Positions 10,167-19,988 of a stretch of 64,000 nt of DNA are shown in pieces (the first letter of the stretch is position 1; each line of letters opens with the position of its first letter). A program made the position numbers and the translations under genes. Source of the DNA: Luteibacter sp. OK325 (GTDB lineage Bacteria > Pseudomonadota > Gammaproteobacteria > Xanthomonadales > Rhodanobacteraceae); the NCBI RefSeq assembly GCF_003050935.1, contig NZ_QAOX01000003.1, positions 124,001-188,000 of the forward strand. The letters run 5' to 3'. The notes under the pieces were generated by a model. That model was not told where the DNA came from, ran no database searches, and worked only from the letters and a program-made list of their open reading frames with translations.

Positions 10167-12023
10167 TTACTTTTTCCGCGCGCGCTTCGCGACAACCGCC
10201 TTCTTCACGGCGACGGCTGCTTTCTTCACCGGCGCAGCCTTCCGCGCCGCCGCGGATTTCTTCACCGGCGCCTTCTTCACCGCAGCCTTCTTCGCGGGAG
10301 CCTTCTTCACGGCGACCTTGCGAGCCGGCGTGGCCTTCTTCGTCGCAGCCTTCTTCGGGGCGGCGACGCGCGCGGTCTTCTTGACCGCTGCACGTTTGGC
10401 CGTCTTGCGAGCTCCCGGCTTCTTCTCGGCCGATGCCGACGCGTCCACCTTGGGTTTGGCCGTGCGCCGCGCATTGAGTTCCGCAGCGGAATTGAGCGGA
10501 CGCCACGAGCGGCCGCCGAGCGCCAAAAGCGTATCGGCCGAGGCCGGACCCGCGCTGCCGGAGGCGTAGTTCGGGAAATCCGCGGGCGTGCGCTGTGCCC
10601 AGTCGTCGAGGATCGGCTGCACGGCGCGCCAGCAGGCCTCGACCATGTCGGCGCGCTGGAACAGCGTGGCGTCACCGGTCATGCAATCGTAGAGCAGCGT
10701 TTCGTAGCCTACGTTCGGCTCGGCGCGAAACCAGTCGGCGTACTTGAAGTCCATGCGGACCGGTGCGAGCTCCACGCGCGGGCCGGGACGCTTCACGTCG
10801 AACTGCAGCGAGATGCCTTCGTCAGGCTGGATCTGCAGGACCAGCCAGTCGGGACCGAACGCGTCCATGCCGGTGCCGCGGAACGGCGCGAACGGTGCGG
10901 ACTTGAAGCGGATGGCGATCTCCGTCGTCCGGCGCCCCATGTGCTTGCCGGTGCGCAGGTAGAACGGCACGCCCGACCAGCGCCAGGTGTCGATCGAAAG
11001 CTTGAGCGCGACGAAGGTCTCGGTGACCGAGTCCGGCGCCACGTTCGGCTCGTCGCGATACGAGGTTGCCAGCTGGTTGTTCACCGCGCCCGGGCCGTAC
11101 TGGCCACGCACCGCGTCTTCGGGCTGGATGGGGCGGATCGCCTCGATCGTCTCGGCCTTGCGCGTGCGCACGGCTTCGGCGTCGAACGAGGTCGGTGGCT
11201 CCATGGCCACCATCGCCAGCAGCTGGAACAGGTGGTTCGGCACCATGTCGCGCAGCGCGCCGGTCTGCTCGTAGAACGAACCGCGACGTTCGACGCCGAC
11301 GGTCTCGGCCACGGTGATCTGTACGTGGTCGATGCGGTCGCGGTTCCAGATCGGCTCGAACAGGCCGTTGGCGAAACGGAAGGCCATGATGTTCTGCACC
11401 GTTTCCTTGCCCAGGAAATGGTCGATGCGGTAGATCTGGTCTTCGCGCAGCACCTTGAGGATCCGTTCGTTCAGCGCATGCGCCGAGGCGAGGTCGTGGC
11501 CGAACGGTTTCTCGATGATTACGCGGCGCCAGAACTTGCCGTCCGCACCGCCATCGTCGACCAGGCCCGCCGTCTTCAGCTGCTCGATCACGTCGCCAAA
11601 GAAACGCTCCGGCGTGGCCAGGTAAAAGAGCACGTTGCCCTGGGTGCCGCGACGGCGCTCGGCGTCCTTGAGCTTGGTCGCCAGGCTCTGGAACGCGCTG
11701 AGATCGTCGAAGTCACCCGCGTGGTAACTCATCTGGCTGCTCAGCCAGCCCCATGCTTCCTCGTCGAGCCTGGCGCCGGCATTGCCGACATAGCGTTCGA
11801 GGGCCGTATGGAGGCTCTTCTTCCAGGCGTTGTCGGCCATCTTGCCGTGATTGAAGCCGATCACGGAGAAGTTGTCGGACAACAGGCCAGTGCGACGCAT
11901 GTTGTACAGGGCGGGAACGACGAGGCGGCTGGTGAGGTCACCGGCAGCGCCGAAAATCACGACGGTACACGGGTCGGCCGGGTGAGCGCGCGAGGTAACG
12001 CGCTTCGATTGGGCTTGGCTCAT
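10167..12023 (-). CDS. zwf: Glucose-6-phosphate 1-dehydrogenase with histone-H1-like tail
   Basis: Oxidises glucose 6-phosphate to 6-phosphogluconolactone with NADP, the entry to the oxidative pentose phosphate and Entner-Doudoroff routes. The NADP-binding motif GAAGDLTSR is near residue 25 and the active-site motif RIDHFLGKE near residue 200. A normal enzyme has about 490 residues; here the catalytic part ends near 515 and is followed in the same frame by about 102 residues with 29 Lys and 9 Arg, mostly in KKA, KKAP and KKT steps as in histone H1/AlgP tails. No start codon with a ribosome site separates the two. The ATG overlaps the GH15 stop (ATGA), so translation is coupled. Confidence 0.95.
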   Translation of the reverse strand: MSQAQSKRVTSRAHPADPCTVVIFGAAGDLTSRLVVPALYNMRRTGLLSDNFSVIGFNHGKMADNAWKKSLHTALERYVGNAGARLDEEAWGWLSSQMSYHAGDFDDLSAFQSLATKLKDAERRRGTQGNVLFYLATPERFFGDVIEQLKTAGLVDDGGADGKFWRRVIIEKPFGHDLASAHALNERILKVLREDQIYRIDHFLGKETVQNIMAFRFANGLFEPIWNRDRIDHVQITVAETVGVERRGSFYEQTGALRDMVPNHLFQLLAMVAMEPPTSFDAEAVRTRKAETIEAIRPIQPEDAVRGQYGPGAVNNQLATSYRDEPNVAPDSVTETFVALKLSIDTWRWSGVPFYLRTGKHMGRRTTEIAIRFKSAPFAPFRGTGMDAFGPDWLVLQIQPDEGISLQFDVKRPGPRVELAPVRMDFKYADWFRAEPNVGYETLLYDCMTGDATLFQRADMVEACWRAVQPILDDWAQRTPADFPNYASGSAGPASADTLLALGGRSWRPLNSAAELNARRTAKPKVDASASAEKKPGARKTAKRAAVKKTARVAAPKKAATKKATPARKVAVKKAPAKKAAVKKAPVKKSAAARKAAPVKKAAVAVKKAVVAKRARKK

Positions 12024-13846
12024 GCACGGACTCCTTGGGGATCGGTGGTATTGGGGGAAGCGTGGATGTCGGCAGTCGCGCTGAAACCGTGCGCGAGACT
12101 GAAAGCGGCATTAACCAACGCTACGTGGGAAAAGGCTTGTGGGAAATTGCCCAGTAGTCGTTTCGACCGAGGATCGTACTCCTCCGCGAGCAATCCGAGG
12201 TCGTTCGCGAGCCCCACGAGACGCGTGAAAAGCGTCCTCGCCTCGTCCATCCGCCCCAGCAGCACATAGTTCTCCACCAGCCAGAAGCTGCATGGCAGGA
12301 ACTCGCCTTCGCCCGGCGGCAGGCCGTCCACGCCGCTGCGCGTGTCGTAGCGGCGGACGAAGCCTTCGACAAGCAGATCCTCCTCGATAGCCCGGACGGT
12401 GGCGACGATGCGCGGATCGTCCGGCGGGAGGAAGTCAGTGAGCGTGACCAGGAGCAGGCTCGCGTCCAGTTCCGTCGAACCGTAAGACTGGGTGAAGCAG
12501 CCGCGCACCGGATCCACGCCCTTGGCAAGAATGTCCGCCTTGATCTCTTCGGCAACGCCGCGCCAACGCCTGACGAAACCCGGGTCGCGGCCGTCACGGT
12601 TCTGCTCGGCAGCGCGCTGGAAGGCCAGCCAGGCCATGACCTTGGAATGGACGAAATGCCGCGGCTCGCCGCGAATTTCCCAGATACCTTCGTCGCGCTG
12701 GCGCCAGATGCTTTCCAGGTGCTCGAGGAACACCGTCTGCACGTCGTCGGCGTCGGGCTGCAAGGCCACGCCATGGCGCACGGCGTGCGCGAAAGCACCG
12801 ACGAGTTCGCCGAAGATATCGAGCTGGAACTGGGCAGAGGCGGCGTTGCCGACGCGAACGGGCTTCGCACCCTCGTAGCCGGCGAGCCAGGGCAGCTCGT
12901 ACTCCTCGAGCCGTCGTTCGCCGGCCAGTCCATAAAGCACCTGCAACTGGCCGGGCGAACCGGCAACCGCGCGGCGCACCCATTCCCGCCAGGCGCTGGC
13001 TTCGTCGTGGTAGCCGGCATTGACCAGGGCCGAGAGCACGAAGGTCGCATCGCGCGCCCAGCAGAAGCGGTAATCCCAGTTCCGTTCGCCGCCGAGCTGT
13101 TCGGGCAACGAGGTCGTGGGCGCGGCGACGATGCCGCCGGTGGGCAGATAGCTCAGGCCCTTGAGGACGATGAGCGAGCGACGCACGATATCGCTCCATT
13201 CGCCGGAGTCGTTGCAGCGATCGGACCAGTCTTCCCAGAAGGCCAGGGAGTCCTTCAGCTCCTGGTGCGCATCGAGGGCCGCGGGCGGCGGAAGGTGCGA
13301 TGCCCCCCAGGCCATGACGAAGGGCACCGAGTCGCCTGCGCCCACGGCGAAGCGGGCCACACTGTGCATGCCCTCGCCCTCGACCGCGATCGGGCTGCGA
13401 ACGACCAGCAGGTCGGGCCCCGCGACGGCGGTGATCGTCTCGTCGTCGACGCGGGTGACCCACGGCACGGCGCTGCCGTAGTCGAAGCGGATGGTGAGGA
13501 CGCTTTCGAAGTCCACGCGCCCTTCGATGCCTTCGACGATCCGGGTCACGCCTACCTGCTCGCCGGCGAAGGGCATGAAGTCGATGACGCGGGCGCGGCC
13601 GGTGGCGGTTCGCCATTCCGTCTCCAGCACGAGGCTCCCGTCGATGTAGCGACGCTCGCAAGCGGCGTCGGGATCGGCAGGCGCGATGCGCCATCGTCCG
13701 TTGCTTTCGTCGCCGACCAGCGCGGCGAAACAGGCGGCGGCGTCAAAACGCGGCACGCACAGCCAATCAATGGAACCGTTGCGTGCCACAAGGGCGGCGC
13801 TTCGGCAGTTGCCGAGCATCGCGTAGTCTTCGATCCGGGATGCCAT
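12020..13846 (-). CDS. Glycoside hydrolase family 15 protein (glucoamylase/trehalase type)
   Basis: A 608-residue cytoplasmic protein of the bacterial GH15 family. It begins [20 protein letters not shown] with [12 protein letters not shown] near residue 24, the usual start of these proteins, and has the (alpha/alpha)6 barrel motif [17 protein letters not shown] near residue 254. The second acidic region is [20 protein letters not shown]. Family members hydrolyse alpha-glucosidic bonds; several bacterial and archaeal ones are trehalases, so glucose release from trehalose or maltodextrin is plausible but unproven. The gene ends in an ATGA overlap with zwf, which suggests that glucose made here feeds the pentose phosphate/Entner-Doudoroff pathway. 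There is no signal peptide. Confidence 0.9.
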   Translation of the reverse strand: MASRIEDYAMLGNCRSAALVARNGSIDWLCVPRFDAAACFAALVGDESNGRWRIAPADPDAACERRYIDGSLVLETEWRTATGRARVIDFMPFAGEQVGVTRIVEGIEGRVDFESVLTIRFDYGSAVPWVTRVDDETITAVAGPDLLVVRSPIAVEGEGMHSVARFAVGAGDSVPFVMAWGASHLPPPAALDAHQELKDSLAFWEDWSDRCNDSGEWSDIVRRSLIVLKGLSYLPTGGIVAAPTTSLPEQLGGERNWDYRFCWARDATFVLSALVNAGYHDEASAWREWVRRAVAGSPGQLQVLYGLAGERRLEEYELPWLAGYEGAKPVRVGNAASAQFQLDIFGELVGAFAHAVRHGVALQPDADDVQTVFLEHLESIWRQRDEGIWEIRGEPRHFVHSKVMAWLAFQRAAEQNRDGRDPGFVRRWRGVAEEIKADILAKGVDPVRGCFTQSYGSTELDASLLLVTLTDFLPPDDPRIVATVRAIEEDLLVEGFVRRYDTRSGVDGLPPGEGEFLPCSFWLVENYVLLGRMDEARTLFTRLVGLANDLGLLAEEYDPRSKRLLGNFPQAFSHVALVNAAFSLAHGFSATADIHASPNTTDPQGVRA

Positions 13847-13914
13847 GAAGTCCTCGTCGCGGGGGGCGCTATTCCGTTCACGGTAGCCGCCGGGACGTTA
13901 GAACCGCGTAGCGA

Positions 13915-15579
13915 TCAGTGACCTGACGTAGCCGCTGGAGCACGGTCGCCACGCGCGGCTTCGAACAGGCTATGCGCAAGTTCCTGCTCTCCGTAGATGA
14001 CTTCGCTGGCTCCGAGGCCGGCGAGGTGATCCATGCACTCCTGCGAGTGTGCGCGAGCCACGATGGGCAAATCGGCGCGAAGCTGCCGCGCCGCACGAAC
14101 CACCTGCCCGGCTTCGAACGGATCAGGCACCGCGACGATCAGCGCCCGCGCACTGGTGAGATTCGCCTCGGCGAGGACCAGAGCGGCGGCGGCGTTACCG
14201 ATAACCACGTCCGCCTCGCCCGAATCGCGCAAGCTGCGTACGGCATCCTCGTCGGTCTCGATGACCAGCACGCGCGCGCCGGCCGCGCGTAGCTCGGCGA
14301 ACACGCGGCGACCGACGCGGCCGAAACCGACCAGCACCGTATGGCCACCGGTCGCCGCCGGATGTTGCTCAGGTGCATCGGCGTCGTGTTTGGCGATCCA
14401 GCGATCCAGCGCCACGAAGAGCAGCGGATTGACCAGGATGGACACGATGGCTGCGGCGAGGATCACGTCGCGCGTCTGGGCGTTGATCAGGCCGACCGAC
14501 ACGCCGAGAGCGGCGAGGATGAAGGAAAACTCGCCGATCTGCGCGAGGCTGGTCGCGATGGTCAGCGCCGTCTTCACCGGTCGACCGAAGGCCCGCACAA
14601 TGACGAACGCGGCGGCGGACTTGCCGACGATGATGATCAGGCACGCGGCCAGCACGACCCACGGATGCTCGACAAGAACGTGCGGGTTGAACAGCATGCC
14701 GATCGAAACGAAGAACAGCACGGCGAAGGCGTCGCGCAACGGCAGGGTTTCCTCCGCCGCCTGCTGCGACAGCTTCGATTCGCCCATCATCATGCCGGCG
14801 AAGAACGCGCCCAGTTCGAACGAGACGTCGAACAGGTGGGCGGCGCCGAAGGCGACACCCAGGGCCATCGCCAGTACCGCGAGGCGGAACAGTTCGCGCG
14901 AACCGGTGGCTGACACCGCTTGCAGCGTCCAGGGAATGACACGCTTGCCGACAATGAGCATCAGGGCGACGAAAACCACGACCTTGCCGATGGTCCAGGC
15001 CACGGTCTCGAACAGTTCACCCATCGACGGTGCGGCGCCACCCTTCTCCGAGCCCAGGAAGCCGCCGATCGCCGGCAGCAGGACCAGCGCCAGGACCATT
15101 GCGAGATCCTCGACGATCAGCCAGCCGACCGCGATGCGACCGCGATCGCTGTCGAGCAGGCGGCGCTCTTCCATCGCACGCAACAGGACCACGGTGCTGG
15201 CCACGGATAACGCAAGCCCGAACACGAAGCCCTGCGCGAGGGGCCAGCCCAGTCCCCAGCCAAGCAGCATGCCGAGCCCGGTGGCGACACTCATCTGCAC
15301 GGCGGCGCCGGGGATGGAGATGGCCTTGACCGAGAGCAGGTCCTTCAAGGAGAAGTGCAGACCCACACCAAACATCAGCAGGATGACGCCGAGGTCGGCC
15401 AGCTCCTGGGCGATACCCGCGTCGGCGACGTAACCCGGAGTGAAGGGCCCGGCCACGACACCGGCGACGAGATAGCCGGCGAGGACCGGCAGCCGAAGGC
15501 GATTGGCAATGGCGCCGAAGATGAAAGCGAGGACGAGTCCACCGACGATGGTGGCGATGAGTGGCGTGGCGTCGTGCAT
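13915..15579 (-). CDS. CPA2 monovalent cation:proton antiporter with TrkA-N domain (YbaL/Kef type)
   Basis: A 554-residue inner-membrane antiporter. About 12 membrane segments fill residues 5-385 (for example LIATIVGGLVLAFIFGAI and LADLGVILLMFGVGLHFSL), with the CPA2 core sequence FELGAFFAGMMMGES near residue 262. A Rossmann-type TrkA-N regulatory domain starts at HTVLVGFGRVGRRVFAELRA near residue 413. The short C-terminus after this domain is typical of YbaL-like members rather than KefB/KefC with their quinone reductase partners, and no such partner gene is present. It likely exports K+ or Na+ for H+. The GH15 gene starts 68 bases downstream on the same strand, so co-transcription is possible. 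Confidence 0.88.
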   Translation of the reverse strand: MHDATPLIATIVGGLVLAFIFGAIANRLRLPVLAGYLVAGVVAGPFTPGYVADAGIAQELADLGVILLMFGVGLHFSLKDLLSVKAISIPGAAVQMSVATGLGMLLGWGLGWPLAQGFVFGLALSVASTVVLLRAMEERRLLDSDRGRIAVGWLIVEDLAMVLALVLLPAIGGFLGSEKGGAAPSMGELFETVAWTIGKVVVFVALMLIVGKRVIPWTLQAVSATGSRELFRLAVLAMALGVAFGAAHLFDVSFELGAFFAGMMMGESKLSQQAAEETLPLRDAFAVLFFVSIGMLFNPHVLVEHPWVVLAACLIIIVGKSAAAFVIVRAFGRPVKTALTIATSLAQIGEFSFILAALGVSVGLINAQTRDVILAAAIVSILVNPLLFVALDRWIAKHDADAPEQHPAATGGHTVLVGFGRVGRRVFAELRAAGARVLVIETDEDAVRSLRDSGEADVVIGNAAAALVLAEANLTSARALIVAVPDPFEAGQVVRAARQLRADLPIVARAHSQECMDHLAGLGASEVIYGEQELAHSLFEAARGDRAPAATSGH

Positions 15580-15602
15580 GGGATGTCCTATACAACATGT
15601 GT

Positions 15603-15679
15603 GTAGGAGCCGGCTATGCCGGCGATGGGGGCGCCGGCTAAACCGCTTCGTTGGCTATCGCCGCTGAAGCGGCTCCTAC
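15603..15679. repeat. REP doublet (inverted pair)
   Basis: GTAGGAGCCGGCTATGCCGG on the left and the complement of GTAGGAGCCGCTTCAGCGGC on the right, spaced by about 35 bases, between recQ and the antiporter gene. The two palindromes use different inner bases but keep the stem intact. Confidence 0.85.
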
Positions 15680-15709
15680 ATTCACAGCCCGGTACGTCTG
15701 AGGATATGC

Positions 15710-17527
15710 TCAGGCGCCGCTCGCCGTCAGCACGGCGAGGAAATCCTTGCCGTAGCGCTTGAGCTTATTCTCGCCAACGCCGCTGATCGAACCGAGTTCG
15801 TCTTCGTTGGCCGGCAGCGCGCGTAGCATGGCCAGCAGGGTGGCATCGTGGAAGATCACGTACGCGGGCACGCCATGTTGTTTGGCGAGCTCCGAGCGCA
15901 CGCGACGCAGTTCGCTCCACAACGGCTGCTCGATCTCCTCGATGCCAAGCGACCCACCCGTGGTTGCCGGCGATGGCCGCGAGCTGCGACGACCCTTGGC
16001 CGGACGCGCATCCTCGCGCAACCACACCTTCCGTTCGCTTTTCAGTACCGGGCCGCTGGTCGGTGAAAGGCGGAGCGTGCCGTAGCCCTCGGGATCGGCT
16101 TCGATCAGGCCGGCCGCCAGCAACTGGCGAAACACCGACCGCCATTGGGTGGCGTCCATGTCGGCGCCGACGCCGAACACGGTGAGCTGGTCATGACGCA
16201 GGTCGCGCACGCGTTCGCCGGCTTCGCCACGAAGGATTTCGATGAGGTGACCTGCGCCATAGCGCTGGCCGCTGCGATAGATGCAGGACATGGCCTTCTG
16301 TGCGGCAAGGGTGGCGTCCCATGTCGTGGGCGGAACCAGGCAGTTATCGCAATTACCGCAGGGTTGCGGATAAACCTCGGCGAATGCCTCGAGCAACAGC
16401 TGCCGGCGGCAGCGCGTGGCCTCGGCAAAGCCGAGCAGGGAGTCGAGCTTGAGGCGCTCGATCCGCTTGCGATCGTCGCCGGCTTCGGACTGCGAAATCA
16501 TCTGGCTCATGGTGACGACGTCACCCAGGCCGTAAACCATCCAGGCTTCGGCCGGCAGTCCGTCGCGACCGGCACGACCGGTCTCCTGGTAATAGCCCTC
16601 CATGCTGCGTGGAAGGTCCAGGTGAGCGACGAAGCGCACGTCGGGCTTGTCGATGCCCATGCCGAAGGCAACGGTGGCCACCATCACCACGGCATCCTCA
16701 CGAAGGAAGCGCTGCTGGTGTCGCGTGCGCATGTCGCCATCGAGACCGGCGTGGTACGGCAAGGCTTCGACGCCTGCCTCGACCAGCCACGCTGCCGTTT
16801 CGTCCACCTTGCGGCGGCTCAGGCAATAGACGATGCCGGCTTCGCCGCGATGCGCGTCGAGAAAGTCCAGCAGCTGCCGCCGTGCGTTCTGCCGCGGTGC
16901 GACGCGATAGCGAATGTTGGGACGGTCGAAGCTGGAGACGAAGCGGCGGGCAGCGTGTAGGCCGAGCCTTTCAACGATTTCCTCGCGCGTTCGGTCGTCC
17001 GCCGTGGCGGTGAGGGCAATACGCGGTACTTCGGGAAAGCGCTCGTGGAGGATCGCCAGTTCGCGGTATTCGGGGCGAAAGTCGTGACCCCACTGAGAGA
17101 CGCAGTGTGCCTCGTCGATAGCGAACAAGGCGATCGGGATGCGGTCGAGCAAGCCGAGGAAGCGGCCGGTGAGGAGACGTTCCGGCGCGACATAGAGCAT
17201 GTCCAGGTCGCCGGCGAGGAGCAACTCTTCCACCTCGCGCTGGGTGGCCGAGTCGAGGCTGGAGTTGAGGTAACGGGCGCGGACGCCGGCCTCGGTCAGC
17301 GCGTCGACCTGGTCTTGCATGAGGGCGATGAGTGGCGAGACGACGATGCCCGTGCCATGGCGCATCAGCGCGGGAATCTGGAAACACAACGACTTGCCGC
17401 CACCCGTAGGCATCAGGACGAGGGCGTCGCCGCCGTTGGCGACCTCCTCGACGATGGCCTGCTGCTGGCCGCGGAACTCGGGGTAACCAAAAACGGAATG
17501 AAGGAGGTCGTGGGCCTGGGACTGCAT
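15710..17527 (-). CDS. recQ: ATP-dependent DNA helicase RecQ
   Basis: A 605-residue 3'-5' DNA helicase acting in recombinational repair and replication-fork processing. Walker A is [16 protein letters not shown] near residue 38, Walker B/DEAH is [18 protein letters not shown] near residue 136, and motif VI is [16 protein letters not shown]. Zinc ligands of the RQC domain are seen in ATRCRRQLL and CGNCDNC. The HRDC domain occupies the last 80 residues ([22 protein letters not shown]). The length is that of full RecQ proteins. It is monocistronic: no gene precedes it on the strand within 170 bases and a REP doublet follows. Confidence 0.97.
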   Translation of the reverse strand: MQSQAHDLLHSVFGYPEFRGQQQAIVEEVANGGDALVLMPTGGGKSLCFQIPALMRHGTGIVVSPLIALMQDQVDALTEAGVRARYLNSSLDSATQREVEELLLAGDLDMLYVAPERLLTGRFLGLLDRIPIALFAIDEAHCVSQWGHDFRPEYRELAILHERFPEVPRIALTATADDRTREEIVERLGLHAARRFVSSFDRPNIRYRVAPRQNARRQLLDFLDAHRGEAGIVYCLSRRKVDETAAWLVEAGVEALPYHAGLDGDMRTRHQQRFLREDAVVMVATVAFGMGIDKPDVRFVAHLDLPRSMEGYYQETGRAGRDGLPAEAWMVYGLGDVVTMSQMISQSEAGDDRKRIERLKLDSLLGFAEATRCRRQLLLEAFAEVYPQPCGNCDNCLVPPTTWDATLAAQKAMSCIYRSGQRYGAGHLIEILRGEAGERVRDLRHDQLTVFGVGADMDATQWRSVFRQLLAAGLIEADPEGYGTLRLSPTSGPVLKSERKVWLREDARPAKGRRSSRPSPATTGGSLGIEEIEQPLWSELRRVRSELAKQHGVPAYVIFHDATLLAMLRALPANEDELGSISGVGENKLKRYGKDFLAVLTASGA

Positions 17528-17704
17528 GCGGCCATGCTAACAAACCGGCGCTTTGATCCGTTATGCGCTGGCAGCTGAACGGGCTGTGGGCTCACTCCGA
17601 TTTGGGATGAAAGCGATGTTCTTTCACGGCGAGGGAGCAGGTAATGGAGCCGGGCCAGCATCCGCGGCCCATCGGCCGTTCGTGTCCTTCGGTGGAGAAG
17701 GCCC

Positions 17705-17995
17705 ATGCAGATTCGATGTCTCGCCGTTTCCTGTCTTGCCTGCTGCCTTATCGCAGGCGCCCCTTGGGTCCACGCGGAAGGCGGCCGTATCGTCTTCGCA
17801 GGCAGCATTATCGAGCAGGGCTGCCCCGTTCGCGGCAACACGCTCGATTGTCCGCCCGGGCGACGGGTAGATGCCGTCGTCCGCTCGCTCGACATGACGT
17901 CGGCACGGCGCCAGATTCGCGCCTCGCTGTTGGCCTATGCACTGCAGAGGGACCGTTCCGCCGACTGGCAGGTGGTCGACATCACCTACCGCTGA
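17705..17995 (+). CDS. Small secreted protein, pilin-domain-like
   Basis: A 96-residue protein with a clear Sec signal (MQIRCLAVSCLACCLIAGAP, cleavage after VHA). The mature part begins EGGRIVFAGSIIEQGCPV, which resembles the first beta-strand and Cys of type 1 pilins (G-x-I-x-F-x-G-x-I/V...C), with a second Cys in LDCPPGR that could form the disulfide. It is far shorter than a pilin (about 70 mature residues) and no usher or chaperone gene is nearby. GGAG lies about nine bases before the ATG. Function is unknown; a truncated or stand-alone pilin-like domain is one reading. Confidence 0.7.
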   Translation: MQIRCLAVSCLACCLIAGAPWVHAEGGRIVFAGSIIEQGCPVRGNTLDCPPGRRVDAVVRSLDMTSARRQIRASLLAYALQRDRSADWQVVDITYR

Positions 17996-18008
17996 GGCGA
18001 CCTGCGCG

Positions 18009-18368
18009 TCAGCCCCAGATGGCCCGGTCCAGGTCGTGGTCAAGACCAAAAGCGCTCATCGGCACGCGACCATCCTTCACGGTGACTCCTTCGGCCTTGA
18101 GCCGCCGGCACTGCTCACGAAAACCCTGCGTCCCCGCCGGTATGCCAATCCGTCCGTCGGCCCGGAGCACGCGGTGCCAGGGAAGGTCGAGGCGGTTGGG
18201 CGCATCGCCGAGCACCCGGCCGATAAGCCGGGCGCGTCCGGGGTAGCCGGCGCGCGCGGCGATGGCACCGTAGCTGGCGACACGGCCGCGGGGAATCGCC
18301 GCCACCGCGTCGATGATCCGTGTCGCGCGGAGCGCGCGGGCCTCGTCGTTGTCGAGTTCATCCGTCAT
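18009..18368 (-). CDS. Alkyltransferase-like protein (ATL, MGMT-fold DNA-binding)
   Basis: A 119-residue protein of the O6-methylguanine methyltransferase DNA-binding fold. The family motif PCHRV is PWHRVL here: Trp replaces the alkyl-accepting Cys, which is the hallmark of alkyltransferase-like proteins (E. coli YbaZ/Atl type). These bind O6-alkylguanine and hand it to nucleotide excision repair instead of repairing it directly. The helix-turn-helix region is IPRGRVASYGAIAARAGYP and the Arg finger GYPGRARLIGRVL. The ATG at 18368 gives the usual ATL length; a start five codons upstream (18383) is possible. The gene is divergent from the next one. Confidence 0.88.
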   Translation of the reverse strand: MTDELDNDEARALRATRIIDAVAAIPRGRVASYGAIAARAGYPGRARLIGRVLGDAPNRLDLPWHRVLRADGRIGIPAGTQGFREQCRRLKAEGVTVKDGRVPMSAFGLDHDLDRAIWG

Positions 18369-18444
18369 GGTCGTTTCGTGCATGTCTGGAAACGGCAGGG
18401 AGCGTACCATCGACCCTCCCCAGTGACGGACCTTACCCACGGCC

Positions 18445-18849
18445 ATGCGACACTTCGAGGCAATCCGCTCCCATGTCGGCGGCGTCCACAAGCTCCGCCA
18501 GAATGAGCCTTATGTGATCAGCTTCGACCTGGAGCTGCCCGACGGACGCCACCAGGGTATCTACCTGGCCGAGCTGGAAGATTCCGAAGGCCTCCGCTTC
18601 CTGCGCCTGTCCACCCCGATCGGCCCACTGGCCGGCGTCGACGCGCGGCGCTGCCTTCGTTTCAACTGGGAGCAGCGCACGGGATACCTGGCCGAGGCGG
18701 ACCTCGACGGCTCGCCCTACCTGCACCTGTGCGAGAACCGCCCGTATGACTACCTGGACGAGAGTGAACTCACTCGCCTGATCGAAGAACTGGGCGCGAC
18801 CGGCGACCAGCTCGAGCAAGTCGTCAACGGCGAAGCCGACGCCCTCTGA
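18445..18849 (+). CDS. Conserved hypothetical protein, YbjN-like
   Basis: A 134-residue acidic cytoplasmic protein without signal or membrane segment. The alternating strands of FDLELPDGRHQGIYLAELED and LRFLRLSTPIGPLAG, followed by a helical C-terminus (ESELTRLIEELGATGDQLEQ), resemble the alpha/beta sandwich of YbjN/type III chaperone-like proteins. The likeness is weak and no function can be assigned. It stands alone, convergent with the phosphate transporter gene; the two genes are one base apart. Confidence 0.75.
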   Translation: MRHFEAIRSHVGGVHKLRQNEPYVISFDLELPDGRHQGIYLAELEDSEGLRFLRLSTPIGPLAGVDARRCLRFNWEQRTGYLAEADLDGSPYLHLCENRPYDYLDESELTRLIEELGATGDQLEQVVNGEADAL

Positions 18850-18850
18850 G

Positions 18851-19975
18851 TCAGAGGAACAGCCGGCTGAGCTTGACCAGGCCGTAGCCGATACCCGCCG
18901 TAATCGGCAGGGTCAGGATCCAGGCCCAGACCATCCGCTCCACCACGGACCAACGGATGGCGTTCCAGCGCTTTGCCGCGCCCACGCCCATGATCGACGC
19001 CGACACGTTGTGCGTGGTCGACACCGGCACGCCGAGCATGGATGCGGTGAGGATCACCGCGGCCGAACTGCCTTCAGCCGCGAAGCCGTTGATCGGATGC
19101 AGCTTGACCATCTTGTGACCCAGCGTCTTGATGATGCGCCAGCCACCGCCCGCGGTGCCCGCAGCCATGGTCAGGGCGCAAACCACCTTGACCCAGACCG
19201 GGATCGGGAATCCACCCGGCGCCGCCGGATCGTGCGGAATACGCAGGAAGTGCAGGATCGTCGGCAGGTGGTCGAAGTGACCGGCCGCCGTCGCACCGGC
19301 CAGGGCCAGGGCGATGATGCCCATGCTTTTCTGCGCGTCGTTCATGCCGTGGGACAGGCCCATCGCGCTGGCCGAGACGATCTGCGCCTTGCCGAAGAAG
19401 CTGTTGACGAAGGGCGTGCGGCCGAAACGGCGCAGTGGGCCCTTGCGGCTCGAGAAGAAGCCGAGCAACGCGTACAGACCGCCCATCAGGAGGTAGCCGA
19501 TGACGAAGCCGAGGAAGGGCGAGACGATCATCGGCAGGATGACCTTGGGCATGACGCCCTTGCCCAGCCACCAGTGTGCCCCGCCCTGCCACCAGATGAT
19601 CGAGTGGAGGTTGCCGTCCGAGGCAGCGAGGGCCGCGCCGCAGAGGCCACCGACGAGGGCGTGGCTGGAGCTGGAGGGCAGGCCCATCCACCAGGTGATG
19701 AGGTTCCAGATGGTGGCGCCGAGCAGTGCGCTGATCAGCAGCTGCGAGCCCACGTCCACCACACCAGTGTCGATCAGCCCGGAGGCGATCGTCGCTGCGA
19801 CGGCGGTTCCCCACAGCGCACCCGCCAGGTTGGTGACCGCGGCCAGCAGAACGGCCTGCCCCGGGGTGAGAACCTTGGTCGCGACCACGGTGGCGATAGA
19901 GTTCGCCGTGTCGTGGAAACCGTTGATATAGGTGAACGCGAGGGCGATCAGGACGACCGCGATGACCATGCTCAT
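18851..19975 (-). CDS. PiT-family inorganic phosphate transporter
   Basis: A 374-residue inner-membrane phosphate:cation symporter. The PiT signature is present twice: NGFHDTANSIATVVATKVL near residue 16 and, in the C-terminal half, NGFAAEGSSAAVILTASMLG followed by PVSTTHNVSASIMGVG. About ten membrane segments. The ATG at 19975 was chosen because the protein then begins directly with the first membrane helix; a longer reading to 20182 overlaps the DUF47 gene in a different frame and is not credible. It lies 13 bases downstream of the DUF47 gene, the usual operon order. Confidence 0.93.
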   Translation of the reverse strand: MSMVIAVVLIALAFTYINGFHDTANSIATVVATKVLTPGQAVLLAAVTNLAGALWGTAVAATIASGLIDTGVVDVGSQLLISALLGATIWNLITWWMGLPSSSSHALVGGLCGAALAASDGNLHSIIWWQGGAHWWLGKGVMPKVILPMIVSPFLGFVIGYLLMGGLYALLGFFSSRKGPLRRFGRTPFVNSFFGKAQIVSASAMGLSHGMNDAQKSMGIIALALAGATAAGHFDHLPTILHFLRIPHDPAAPGGFPIPVWVKVVCALTMAAGTAGGGWRIIKTLGHKMVKLHPINGFAAEGSSAAVILTASMLGVPVSTTHNVSASIMGVGAAKRWNAIRWSVVERMVWAWILTLPITAGIGYGLVKLSRLFL

Positions 19976-19988
19976 GGGACGGCCGCCC

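Noticed and set aside
10167-10480. The Lys/Ala-rich stretch as a separate H1-like gene downstream of zwf.
   Set aside because: It is in the same frame as zwf with no stop, start codon with ribosome site, or spacer between them.
18009-18491. Annotation as O6-methylguanine-DNA methyltransferase with a 160-residue start.
   Set aside because: The acceptor Cys is Trp, and the first 40 residues of the long reading are not conserved sequence and overlap the divergent promoter region.
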